Part shown: one piece after another, positions 36,173 through 45,346 of the stretch
Position numbering within the stretch: the first letter of the stretch is position 1
Layout of the letters: every line of letters begins with the position of its first letter
Notes under the pieces: model-generated
The model's input: the letters and a program-made list of their open reading frames with translations, nothing else
Database searches by the model: none
Told to the model about the DNA's origin: nothing
Origin: Hyphomicrobiales bacterium
GTDB lineage: Bacteria; Pseudomonadota; Alphaproteobacteria; Rhizobiales; Aestuariivirgaceae
Assembly: GCA_025359215.1 (NCBI GenBank)
Contig: JANYHE010000024.1
Span: 25,751 to 89,750 of the forward strand
DNA length: 64,000 bases
Reading direction: 5' to 3'
Position numbers and translations under genes: made by a program

Positions 36173-37579
36173 ATGTCCGAATTCAAAGATTATTACGTCG
36201 CCGATATCAAGCTTGCCGATTGGGGCCGCAAAGAATTGGATATGGCTGAAATTGAAATGCCGGGCCTCATGTCCACCCGTGCAGAATATGCTGCAGCCCA
36301 ACCTTTGAAGGGCGCGCGCATTTCTGGTTCATTGCACATGACCATTCAAACAGCTGTGCTGATCGAAACATTGAAAGCCTTGGGTGCTGACATTCGCTGG
36401 GCGTCATGCAACATCTATTCAACGCAAGACCACGCCGCCGCCGCCATTGCTGCAGCGGGCATTCCTGTTTTTGCCTTCAAAGGCGAAAACTTGAAAGAAT
36501 ATTGGGCTTTCACTGCGAAGATTTTCGAATGGGATAACAACCAAGTCACCAACATGATCTTGGATGATGGTGGCGATGCCACACTTTATATTCTGCTGGG
36601 CGCTCGCGCCGAAAAGGATCCAACTCTCATCGCTCATCCAAAGAGCGAAGAAGAAGAATGCCTCTATGCTGAAATTGCCAAGCGCATCAAGAATCAGCCA
36701 GGCTGGTTTGACAAGGTGAAGGCCTCTATCATTGGTGTTTCCGAAGAAACCACCACAGGCGTTCATCGGTTGTATGAAATGCAGAAGAAGGGCGAATTGC
36801 CATTCCCTGCGATCAATGTGAACGATTCCGTGACCAAGTCCAAATTTGACAACAAATATGGCTGCCGTGAATCACTGGTAGATGCGATCCGTCGCGGCAC
36901 CGATGTGATGATGGCAGGCAAAGTGGCTGTTGTTTTGGGTTACGGCGATGTGGGAAAAGGATCGGCATTGTCTCTGCGCGGTTCAGGCGCGCGTGTGATT
37001 GTCACTGAAGTTGATCCAATTTGTGCTCTTCAAGCGGCTATGGATGGATATTCAGTTCAAACCTTGGCTGACGTTGTGAGCACGGCAGATATTTTCGTTA
37101 CAGCAACCGGCAACAAAGATGTGATCACCATCGATGACATGAAGCAGATGAAAGATATGGCCATTGTCTGCAACATCGGTCACTTCGACAATGAAATCCA
37201 AGTTGCAGAACTCAAGAACTTCAAGTGGACCAACATCAAGCCACAAGTTGATATTGTAAACTTCCCGAAGGGCAACCGTATGATCCTGTTGTCGGAAGGC
37301 CGCCTTGTAAACTTGGGCAATGCCACGGGCCATCCAAGCTTCGTGATGTCAGCTTCATTTACCAACCAAACGCTGGCACAAATCGAACTTTTCACCAATG
37401 CTAAGACCGGCAAATATAAGAATGAAGTTTATGTTCTGCCCAAGCACTTGGATGAAAAAGTTGCAACCTTGCATCTTGAAAAACTAGGCGTGAAATTGAC
37501 TAAGCTCAGCAATGAGCAGGCTGCCTATATTGGCGTGGATCAAAAAGGCCCATTCAAGCCAGAATATTACCGCTACTAA
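36173..37579 (+). CDS. ahcY: AhcY, S-adenosylhomocysteine hydrolase
   Basis: A 468-residue NAD-dependent enzyme that splits S-adenosylhomocysteine into adenosine and homocysteine, relieving product inhibition of methyltransferases such as BtaB. The N-terminal [16 protein letters not shown], the [10 protein letters not shown] block and NAD loop [20 protein letters not shown] near residue 260 are diagnostic, and it ends in the C-terminal KPEYYRY. The ATG at 36173 is preceded by AGGAG. A palindromic operator candidate lies in its leader. Confidence 0.97.
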   Translation: MSEFKDYYVADIKLADWGRKELDMAEIEMPGLMSTRAEYAAAQPLKGARISGSLHMTIQTAVLIETLKALGADIRWASCNIYSTQDHAAAAIAAAGIPVFAFKGENLKEYWAFTAKIFEWDNNQVTNMILDDGGDATLYILLGARAEKDPTLIAHPKSEEEECLYAEIAKRIKNQPGWFDKVKASIIGVSEETTTGVHRLYEMQKKGELPFPAINVNDSVTKSKFDNKYGCRESLVDAIRRGTDVMMAGKVAVVLGYGDVGKGSALSLRGSGARVIVTEVDPICALQAAMDGYSVQTLADVVSTADIFVTATGNKDVITIDDMKQMKDMAIVCNIGHFDNEIQVAELKNFKWTNIKPQVDIVNFPKGNRMILLSEGRLVNLGNATGHPSFVMSASFTNQTLAQIELFTNAKTGKYKNEVYVLPKHLDEKVATLHLEKLGVKLTKLSNEQAAYIGVDQKGPFKPEYYRY

Positions 37580-37630
37580 TTTTAGCCAATTCCCGAAGCA
37601 GGGATTTTACGGCTATACGTTGGCAGGGCA

Positions 37631-37652
37631 GGGTTGTGATTCGTCACAACCC
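37631..37652 (+). other. UUCG-capped hairpin between ahcY and divL
   Basis: GGGTTGTGA and TCACAACCC form a perfect 9-base stem closed by a TTCG tetraloop, an unusually stable RNA fold. There is no T run after it. It lies 51 bases after ahcY and 12 bases before the divL ribosome binding site, so it may protect the ahcY 3' end or shape the divL leader. Confidence 0.55.
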
Positions 37653-37675
37653 AAACGGCTGGCGGAGAAAGAACA

Positions 37676-40147
37676 TTGCAATTGAGAGGCAAAAAAATCA
37701 GTACTGCGTTTAAGCACGCTGCGCTGTTAAGTTTGTCTCCTTTTTTATGGGTAGAACCCGCTAATGCCCTAAGCTTGCCCACTGAATCTGGTAGTATGTT
37801 AGGAATTGTAGGCCTTCTCCTATCAGGAGGCATTCTGGCCGCAGCAATTTACCGAACCCGCAAACTTTACACTTCTGAATTTAGGGCCAGAGCCCGCGTT
37901 GGCGAACTGGAACATCTTCTGAATGAAGCTGACGCCACAATTTATTCAGAACCACAATTGATAATCACATGGCGCGGTTTAGGTGATGTTCCCGCTCGTC
38001 TCACCGGCACCATGCATGGTTCCGTGAAAATGCCCAGTACTTTGGCGGAGCTTATAAAGTTTGATTTGTGGTTGGAACGAGATTCTGCAGCTATTTTATC
38101 AGACAGCCTTAAAGTACTCCGCCAATCTGGGAACCCTTTTAACCTTGGTGTAAAAACCAAATCAGGCGATCTTCTCGAAGCTGATGGAAGGGCTGCTGGC
38201 GGTCTTGCTATATTGAGGTTCAGGCCCTTGGCAGGTGAGCGCCGTCAAGCCACAGAAAGTCAATATGATGCTCTAAAGCTCAGCAAACAAGTTGAGCGAC
38301 TAAGTGCAATCTTGGATGCTGCACCTTTCCCGATTTGGATCAAAAACAACAGTGGCACTTTAAGCTGGATTAACAAAGCCTATGTGCAAGCCACCGAACA
38401 ATCAGACGGTGATGCAACAATAAAATCAAATATAAATCTGATAAAGAATGAAGCCATCGACAGTGAATATGCCGATGTGAAACAAGGGTTGCTGGGCCGT
38501 GCTCGCGCTGTCAACGCAGGATCAATGCGGACATTCAATGTTTATGAAGTCGATCTCTCAATTGGCAAAACAGGTTTTGCTGTGGATGTGACCCCGCAAG
38601 AAGCCGCTGAAAAAGAACTTGATCGCCATATCAAAGCGCATGCATCAACGCTCGATAAACTCAACACCGCAATTGCGATATTTGGCCCTGATCAACGTCT
38701 TCGGTTTTATAACCAAGCTTATGTTGCCTTGTGGAATTTGGATGAAACATGGTTACAAACGCATCCCAGCGATGGTGAAATTTTAGACAAGTTGCGCGCC
38801 CAGCGCGCGTTGCCCGAAGAAGCCAACTACCGCGAATGGCGCAGCAAGCATTTAAAATCATACACCAACTTGGATGCCCGTGAGAACTATTGGTATCTTC
38901 CAGACGGCAGGTCTTTGCGCGTGATGTCCGAACATCATCCCTTTGGCGGTGTTACCTATCTCTATGAAAATCTGACCAAAGAATATCAGTTGGAAAGTCG
39001 CTATAACGAACTCTTCGAAGTGCAACGCGAGACCCTTGATAATTTGGCAGAAGCAGTGGCCTTGTCGGGGTCTGATGGTCGTCTCAAACTGTTCAATCCT
39101 GCTTTTTCGCGGTTTTGGTCATTGGATGCTGCGTTTTTGGATCAGAAACCCCATGTGGAACAGCTCGCCCAACTCGCTTCATTAAGCACAGATGCCCGTG
39201 CTGGTTGGCAAGATATCAAATATGGTGTCACTGGAATTGAAGCCAATCGCAAACCGCACGAAGGCCGCATGAGCCAAGATGGTCGCATCTTGCGTTATCG
39301 CGCGGTGCCTCTGCCAGATGGCAATGCGCTTTTAACCTTCACCGATGTCTCAGATGCCGCCAAAGCCGAACAAGCCTTGCGTGATCGCGCTGAGGCATTG
39401 GAAGCGGCCGACCGTTTGAAAAACAGCATTCTCGCCAATGTTTCTTATGAAGTGCGAACACCACTCACCAGTATTGTGGGTTTTGCTGAAACTTTGGAAT
39501 ATGGAATTGCAGGAGAATTGACACCAAAGCAGCGCGAATATGTTACTGACATTCGCAAATCATCTGAAGATTTGAAATCAATCATTGATGCGATCATCGA
39601 TCTTTCTGCCATTGATGCCGGGCAGATGGAGTTGAAGCTCACAAATATTGATACGTCTTATTTGTTGAGTTCCACCGCTGAAAAATTCGCGGCCATCTTG
39701 GAGAAGCGTCAACTGCAAGTGAGCATTGAAATTGCAGAAGATGCTGATTCTTTCCTTGGTGATATTGAACGACTGGAACAAATCTTAACTCACCTAATTT
39801 CCAATGCTGTCGGCTTTTCAATATCTGGCGGAACGGTCCGCATCGGCGCGCGCAAATCCGGTAAAAATATTCAAATTTGGGTGGCCGATAATGGTCGGGG
39901 CATTGAACCAGAATTCCAGCGCAAAGTGTTTGAAAGGTTCCAAGCCAAACCTTTGCCGGGCAGTCATCGGGGCCCGGGCCTGGGCCTCGCCATTGTCAAA
40001 AGTTTTACCGAGCTTCATGGCGGCAATGTTTCACTGGTCTCAAAATTGGGTCAAGGCACAACAGTTGTGTGCACCTTGCCCATTCTGGGTCCGCGACCCA
40101 CTGAAAAATTCCAAGGCACACGGTTTGGACCTTCATTTGCGGCATGA
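37676..40147 (+). CDS. divL: DivL-type cell-cycle PAS kinase-like protein with Tyr in place of the phosphoacceptor His
   Basis: An 823-residue protein: signal-anchor or membrane helix near residues 42-62, two or three PAS-like domains (about 210-570), a dimerization helix, then a HATPase domain (about 690-810) with VADNGRGIEPEFQRKVFERF and GPGLGLAIVKS. In the H-box NVSYEVRTPL the usual histidine is Tyr591, the hallmark of Caulobacter DivL, a pseudokinase-like regulator that links DivK to CckA and so to CtrA. The start is a TTG at 37676 with GGAG eight bases upstream. Its stop overlaps the next start (ATGA). Confidence 0.85.
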   Translation: MQLRGKKISTAFKHAALLSLSPFLWVEPANALSLPTESGSMLGIVGLLLSGGILAAAIYRTRKLYTSEFRARARVGELEHLLNEADATIYSEPQLIITWRGLGDVPARLTGTMHGSVKMPSTLAELIKFDLWLERDSAAILSDSLKVLRQSGNPFNLGVKTKSGDLLEADGRAAGGLAILRFRPLAGERRQATESQYDALKLSKQVERLSAILDAAPFPIWIKNNSGTLSWINKAYVQATEQSDGDATIKSNINLIKNEAIDSEYADVKQGLLGRARAVNAGSMRTFNVYEVDLSIGKTGFAVDVTPQEAAEKELDRHIKAHASTLDKLNTAIAIFGPDQRLRFYNQAYVALWNLDETWLQTHPSDGEILDKLRAQRALPEEANYREWRSKHLKSYTNLDARENYWYLPDGRSLRVMSEHHPFGGVTYLYENLTKEYQLESRYNELFEVQRETLDNLAEAVALSGSDGRLKLFNPAFSRFWSLDAAFLDQKPHVEQLAQLASLSTDARAGWQDIKYGVTGIEANRKPHEGRMSQDGRILRYRAVPLPDGNALLTFTDVSDAAKAEQALRDRAEALEAADRLKNSILANVSYEVRTPLTSIVGFAETLEYGIAGELTPKQREYVTDIRKSSEDLKSIIDAIIDLSAIDAGQMELKLTNIDTSYLLSSTAEKFAAILEKRQLQVSIEIAEDADSFLGDIERLEQILTHLISNAVGFSISGGTVRIGARKSGKNIQIWVADNGRGIEPEFQRKVFERFQAKPLPGSHRGPGLGLAIVKSFTELHGGNVSLVSKLGQGTTVVCTLPILGPRPTEKFQGTRFGPSFAA

Positions 40148-41631
40148 TTAAGCGATTTGAATTTCACTCCCCATTGGCAACGGAGCAGTTTGCTCAAACT
40201 CTCTCTTTGTGGGCCAAACCCGGATCGGTGATAGCGCTAAGTGGTGAGCTGGGATCTGGCAAATCAACATTTGCACGGGCCTTTATAAGAGCCTTGTCAA
40301 AGCATGATGAAATCTTTGATATTCCAAGCCCTAGTTTTTCGCTCGTTCAACTTTATGATACAACCCGCATTGCCGTTGCCCACATAGATCTCTACCGGCT
40401 ATCAACCGCTTCAGAAGCCGAAGAGTTGGGCCTTGCCGAACTACTCACAACCCATGTGATGTTGATTGAATGGCCAGATCGTCTGGGCCACGCCATGACA
40501 GATAATATGCTGTCATTACACTTTTCAGGGATGGGTCAAAATCGCGTTGTCGCGTTAGAGGCCCGAGGGAATTGGATTGATGCCCTCAATCGTAACCAGA
40601 CCATCGAAGAGTTTTTAACTGAAACCCATTGGGACAAGGCTACAAGAACATTTTTAGAAGGCGATGCCTCATCGCGCCGCTATGAAACATTACGTTTGAA
40701 TGAAAAGCGACAGATCCTCATGGATATGCCGCTGCGCCCCGATGGTCCACCTGTGAAAGATGGAAAGCCCTACAGTGCAATTGCGCATCTCGCCGAAGGC
40801 CTCGCATCCGTTGTTACAGTGAATAAGCAACTGAGCTCGCAGGGCTATAGTGCGCCGTTGATTGAAGCCTACGACATAAATCAGGGTCTGGCTATTATCG
40901 AAGATCTAGGGGGATTGGTCTTTGGTCGCATGATGCAAAATGGGTTCGACATGAACGAGCCCCTGCGCACCGCAATCGCACTCTTGGCTGATATGAGCAG
41001 CAAAACTTGGCCCACCACAATCAGCGCCTATGATGTGGATGCGCAGCTCATTGAAGCGGATTTACTTGCATCATGGTTTTGGCCCTATGTGCATGGCAAA
41101 GAGGCCAAATTAGAACTTCGTCAATCCTTCGAAAAAGTCTGGCGCAATATTCTGCCATTAGCCGTCTCTGAAACCCCCTATTGGGTGATGCGCGATTTTC
41201 ATTCTCCCAACCTAATTTGGCTGCCAGAGCGTGAGGGCATAAAACGGGTTGGGTTGATTGATACGCAAGATGCAGTGCTCGGACACCCCGCTTACGACCT
41301 TGCGTCATTGTTGCAAGATGCGCGCGTCGACATCGATTTTACTTGGGCCGATCAACTCTATCAATACTATATAGAATTGCGCCAGCATGACGCGAAATTT
41401 GACGCACAGCAATTCAGCACCGCTTACGCAATTCACGGTGCGCAACGGGCGACTAAAATTTTGGGCATCTTTGCGCGGTTGGCCAAGCGTGATGGCAAGC
41501 CGGGTTACCTCAAACACATGCCACGCGTATCGCGCTATCTTGTGCGCAATCTTTCCCACCCAGCTCTTGGTGAATTGCAGGATTGGTTTAAAGAAAATAT
41601 GCCTGAAGCACTTTCGGTGGGGTTCGCATGA
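40144..41631 (+). CDS. TsaE-AmgK-type fusion: tRNA t6A ATPase plus sugar kinase domain
   Basis: A 495-residue two-domain protein. Residues 1-150 are TsaE, the ATPase of threonylcarbamoyladenosine (t6A37) tRNA modification, with Walker A SGELGSGKST (33-42) and LIEWPDRLG. Residues about 160-490 are an aminoglycoside-phosphotransferase-fold kinase, with VMRDFHSPN near 348 and LIDTQDAVLGHPAYDL, resembling AmgK, which phosphorylates N-acetylmuramate or N-acetylglucosamine at the anomeric position. The next gene encodes the matching uridylyltransferase, which supports the kinase call. The fusion is common in Rhizobiales; its biochemical logic is not known to me. Confidence 0.88.
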   Translation: MIKRFEFHSPLATEQFAQTLSLWAKPGSVIALSGELGSGKSTFARAFIRALSKHDEIFDIPSPSFSLVQLYDTTRIAVAHIDLYRLSTASEAEELGLAELLTTHVMLIEWPDRLGHAMTDNMLSLHFSGMGQNRVVALEARGNWIDALNRNQTIEEFLTETHWDKATRTFLEGDASSRRYETLRLNEKRQILMDMPLRPDGPPVKDGKPYSAIAHLAEGLASVVTVNKQLSSQGYSAPLIEAYDINQGLAIIEDLGGLVFGRMMQNGFDMNEPLRTAIALLADMSSKTWPTTISAYDVDAQLIEADLLASWFWPYVHGKEAKLELRQSFEKVWRNILPLAVSETPYWVMRDFHSPNLIWLPEREGIKRVGLIDTQDAVLGHPAYDLASLLQDARVDIDFTWADQLYQYYIELRQHDAKFDAQQFSTAYAIHGAQRATKILGIFARLAKRDGKPGYLKHMPRVSRYLVRNLSHPALGELQDWFKENMPEALSVGFA

Positions 41632-42338
41632 GCTCATTTAAAGTCGGCCACACTGCTATGGTCCTTGCCGCTGGCTTTGGCACCCGCATGAGACCACTGA
41701 CTGATTTAACGCCAAAGCCTCTCATCAAGGTGGCCGGTAAATCAATCATCGATTATGGCATTGACCACTTGCGCAAGGCTGGCGTTTCCAAAGCAGTTGT
41801 GAATGCCCATTATTTGCCCGAGCAAATTGTTGCATGGTCAAAAACCATTTCCGACCCTGAAATTATGATCTCTGATGAAACCGATGCCATTCTTGATACG
41901 GGTGGCGGCATTGCAAGGGCTTTGCCACTTCTTGGAAGCGCCCCATTTTTTGTTTTGAACAGTGATAGTTTCTGGATCGACAAAGACGCCCCGGCTTTGC
42001 AGCGCTTGCGTGAGGCTTGGGATGATAAAATGGATTGCTTGCTTTTGCTCTGTGATCCAAAAAACACCACGGGTTATTCTGGCGATGGTGATTTTGCTTT
42101 AGCCAGCGACGGCCAGATTAAACCCCAAACCACCAATGGTCTTGCCTATATCGGCGCCTATCTGGTGCACCCACGGTTATTTGAAAATGCACCAGACGGT
42201 AAATTTTCAATGTGGCGCATGTGGGAAAAAGCCATGGCAAAAAATTCATTTTACGGTCTTGTTCATGAAGGCCATTGGCTGCATGTTGGTACTCCCGATG
42301 CAATAGCCGAGGCGGAAAGTGCACTTCAACGATTTTAG
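41628..42338 (+). CDS. murU: MurU-type sugar-1-phosphate nucleotidyltransferase
   Basis: A 236-residue nucleotidyltransferase. The N-terminal AMVLAAGFGTRMRPLTDLTPKPL block binds nucleotide and metal; FFVLNSDSFW near residue 105 holds the metal-binding aspartate. Paired with an AmgK-like kinase domain immediately upstream (ATGA overlap), it fits MurU, which makes UDP-MurNAc from MurNAc-1-phosphate in a cell-wall recycling route that bypasses de novo synthesis. A mannose- or glucose-1-phosphate role cannot be excluded by sequence alone. Confidence 0.8.
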   Translation: MSSFKVGHTAMVLAAGFGTRMRPLTDLTPKPLIKVAGKSIIDYGIDHLRKAGVSKAVVNAHYLPEQIVAWSKTISDPEIMISDETDAILDTGGGIARALPLLGSAPFFVLNSDSFWIDKDAPALQRLREAWDDKMDCLLLLCDPKNTTGYSGDGDFALASDGQIKPQTTNGLAYIGAYLVHPRLFENAPDGKFSMWRMWEKAMAKNSFYGLVHEGHWLHVGTPDAIAEAESALQRF

Positions 42339-42340
42339 AA

Positions 42341-45300
42341 ATGAGTAGAAGTTCTCCCAACGTCTATACAATTGCGCCGGGCAGTAATTTTTTACATGTT
42401 TTAGCGCGTGAAATTTTGCAGGGCTTTCCGTTAGCTCAAAACGATGTGCGTCCCCCGCTCTCGCGTTGGACCATTTTGTTGCCCACGCGCCGCGCTGCGC
42501 GTGAACTCACTGAAATTTTTAGCGAACTCTCCGGCGCATCGTCCGTTCTGTTGCCGCGCATAAAACCAATTGGAGATCTTGATGAAGATCGCCTCGCGAG
42601 CGATGAAGAACATGGTGACCTGCCCATGGCCATCTCGCGCACCGGCCATCTTTTCATTATCCTGTCTTTGTTGCATGAATGGGCCAAAGATAATACTTCG
42701 ATTGCACTTGCTCAAGAAATTGAAAATTCTCACATCCAAAGTTTGGGCCTTGCTACCAGCCTGCTAAAGCTCCTGACGCAGGTGGAAACTGAAGAAACTG
42801 ATTTTGGAAAAATTAAAGAGGCCTATGCCGCAGATCTTTCAGAACATCGGGGTGCCATATTAAGCCTCATCGAATTGCTAAAAGACGCGCTGCCAAATAG
42901 ACTGGCGTCAGAAGAGTTGATCAGTCCAACCACCAGACGCAGCCGCTTGATCAGGCTTGAGGCCCAGCGCATCTCGGAAGGGAAACTTCAAGGTCCGATT
43001 ATAGCCGCTGGATCAACGGGTACAATCCCAGCAACAAGAGCGCTGCTCAAAGCGATTGCAAATTATGATCGAGGCGCTGTCATTTTGCCGGGCCTTGATC
43101 AAATCAGCGATGAAGCCTCTTGGCAGGCCATTACACCCGAACACCCACAATTTTCACTGAAGACTTTGATAGAAGAACTCGGAGTTCAGCGTGGGGAGGT
43201 GGACGTTTTAGGGGCTTCTGTTTCTTATCGTAATTGGCTTGCGACTGAATTAATGCGCCCCGCTTCCACTGCCGAACAGTGGCAGGAGAAACTCAAAGAC
43301 AAAAAAGACGATACGCTTAAGGCACTGCACAATTTGGGGCTTGTTGAAGCGCCAGACCGCGCGACCGAGGCCCGGGCCATCGCTCTCATTCTGCGTCACG
43401 CATTGGAAACACCTCAGCAGAAAGCAGCACTCATAACGCCAGATCGGGATTTGGCGCAACGCGTAAAAGCTGAAATGTTGCGCTGGAATATCAAAATCGA
43501 CGATTCAGCAGGTGAGCCACTTTTAAATTTTGGGTTGGCATCTTTACTAGAGCGTTTGTTACACTGTGTGTCCGATGATTTTACGCCACAAAGCCTGCTA
43601 GCACTTTTGAAACACCCGCTTTGTAATTTGGGATTGGAAAAACCCCAATACGAGAGAAATTTGCGCAACTTAGAAATTGCGGTTCTTAGAGGCTATGGTG
43701 GCACTGTGGGTTTGGCCGGAATTCGCCTTGCCTTTGAAAGAGCCGTTTTGGCGAGACTAAAAAAGCAACCCAGTCATGATTTGGTCACAGCACTCCAAGA
43801 CACTGACTGGGAAGCCTTGGGAAATTTCATCACCGTTTTGATTGCGGCACTCAAGCCTTTGAGTGAAACAAACGTTGCCGATTTTCAAACTCACCTCGAT
43901 AAAGTGACGAACTGCCTTGAAGCACTTGCTCCGGATGTCGAAAAATTATTGGAAGAGAACATGGCATTTGCTGCCATCATGTTTGAATTGGGAAATGAAT
44001 CAAAACGCCTGCCTGAGGGGAGTTTTGCTTCAACCAGTAGTGTCATATTACATTTTCTTCGAAATGAACCCCACAGAAAAGCCGTTGAAAGCCACCCCCG
44101 ACTTGCAATTTACGGCGTTCTAGAAGCCCGGCTCATTCCGGCCGATCTTATAGTTCTCGGCGGCCTTAACGAAGGTAAGTGGCCTAGCCAGCCAGATCCC
44201 GGACCTTGGCTCAACAGAACCATGCGAACTATTTTTGGACTGCAACAGCCCGAACGAGAAATAGGGCTTTCAGCGCATGATTTCACCCAAGGGTTTGGCA
44301 ACGCCAAAGTTTATCTCACATGGTCAAAGCGTATCGAAGGTTCGCCGCAGATTGCTTCACGGTGGATTTTGCGGTTACAAAATGTTCTGCAAGTGGGAGC
44401 TGTTGATTATAATAAAGCCTTTGATCAATCTTGGGTAACACTTGCAAAGTTGCAGGATGAACCAAATGCAGTTCTTCCATTCCGAAAACCCAAAGCTAAA
44501 CCACCAGTTTCGGCAAGGCCAACGCGCTTCAGTGTGAGTGCTGTCGAAAAACTCATTCGCGATCCATACGCGATTTATGCCAGTAAAATTTTGCGGCTAA
44601 ATCCGCTTTCTCCTGTCGCCCAACAAGCTGATGCAGCATTGAGAGGCACGCTTTTTCACGAAGCAATCACCGCTTGGAATCAAATTCAATGTGAGCAAGT
44701 TGTAAGTGATAGTTTGAACGTGCTGATAGATCAGGGGAGAAAAACATTTTCACCACTGATGTCTGATCCTGAGGTTGCATCTTTTTGGTGGCCCCGCTTT
44801 TGTCGCATGGCCGCTTGGTTGGTTGATCAAGAATTTGATTTCAGAAAGTCTGCTATAAAAGTTTTCGCCGAAACCGAAGGCCTTTTGGAATTTGATGTGA
44901 ACGGTGTTGCCTATTCTCTTTATGCGCGGGCCGACCGGATCGACCTGCTTGATAGCGGTAAGGCTCGCATCATTGATTATAAGACGGGCGTAGTCCCTTC
45001 CAAAAATCAGGTCGTTTCGGGCATGAAGCCACAACTGCCGCTAGAGGCAGCGATACTGTCTTTGCAGGGCTTCTTGAAAATATCACCCACCCAATCTGAA
45101 GAACTGGTCTTCTTGAGCATTAGTGGGGCCACAGACGAGGGAAAGCACGTCACAATCAATTCAGAAAAAGAACAAAATCCAACTGAGCTTGGCATCAAAC
45201 ACTTTAACGAATTAAAATCATTGCTGCGAAGCTATCAAAATCCAGATCAACCTTATTATCCTCGCGCAAGCCTGTTTAAAGAGGATGAAACATCGGATTA

Positions 45301-45346
45301 CGATCATCTCTCGCGTTTTGCTGAATGGAACTTGGCGGGCGATTGA
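42341..45346 (+). CDS. addB: AddB, double-strand break repair nuclease subunit
   Basis: A 1001-residue alphaproteobacterial-type AddB. The N terminus has an inactivated helicase-like domain (PLSRWTILLPTRRAARELTE near residue 40), and the C terminus a RecB-type nuclease with ARIIDYKTGVVPSK (about residue 880). AddAB processes double-strand ends for RecA and recognises a Chi-like site. The ATG at 42341 is 2 bases after murU; a longer frame to 42275 lies in murU. It overlaps addA by one base. Confidence 0.93.
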   Translation: MSRSSPNVYTIAPGSNFLHVLAREILQGFPLAQNDVRPPLSRWTILLPTRRAARELTEIFSELSGASSVLLPRIKPIGDLDEDRLASDEEHGDLPMAISRTGHLFIILSLLHEWAKDNTSIALAQEIENSHIQSLGLATSLLKLLTQVETEETDFGKIKEAYAADLSEHRGAILSLIELLKDALPNRLASEELISPTTRRSRLIRLEAQRISEGKLQGPIIAAGSTGTIPATRALLKAIANYDRGAVILPGLDQISDEASWQAITPEHPQFSLKTLIEELGVQRGEVDVLGASVSYRNWLATELMRPASTAEQWQEKLKDKKDDTLKALHNLGLVEAPDRATEARAIALILRHALETPQQKAALITPDRDLAQRVKAEMLRWNIKIDDSAGEPLLNFGLASLLERLLHCVSDDFTPQSLLALLKHPLCNLGLEKPQYERNLRNLEIAVLRGYGGTVGLAGIRLAFERAVLARLKKQPSHDLVTALQDTDWEALGNFITVLIAALKPLSETNVADFQTHLDKVTNCLEALAPDVEKLLEENMAFAAIMFELGNESKRLPEGSFASTSSVILHFLRNEPHRKAVESHPRLAIYGVLEARLIPADLIVLGGLNEGKWPSQPDPGPWLNRTMRTIFGLQQPEREIGLSAHDFTQGFGNAKVYLTWSKRIEGSPQIASRWILRLQNVLQVGAVDYNKAFDQSWVTLAKLQDEPNAVLPFRKPKAKPPVSARPTRFSVSAVEKLIRDPYAIYASKILRLNPLSPVAQQADAALRGTLFHEAITAWNQIQCEQVVSDSLNVLIDQGRKTFSPLMSDPEVASFWWPRFCRMAAWLVDQEFDFRKSAIKVFAETEGLLEFDVNGVAYSLYARADRIDLLDSGKARIIDYKTGVVPSKNQVVSGMKPQLPLEAAILSLQGFLKISPTQSEELVFLSISGATDEGKHVTINSEKEQNPTELGIKHFNELKSLLRSYQNPDQPYYPRASLFKEDETSDYDHLSRFAEWNLAGD

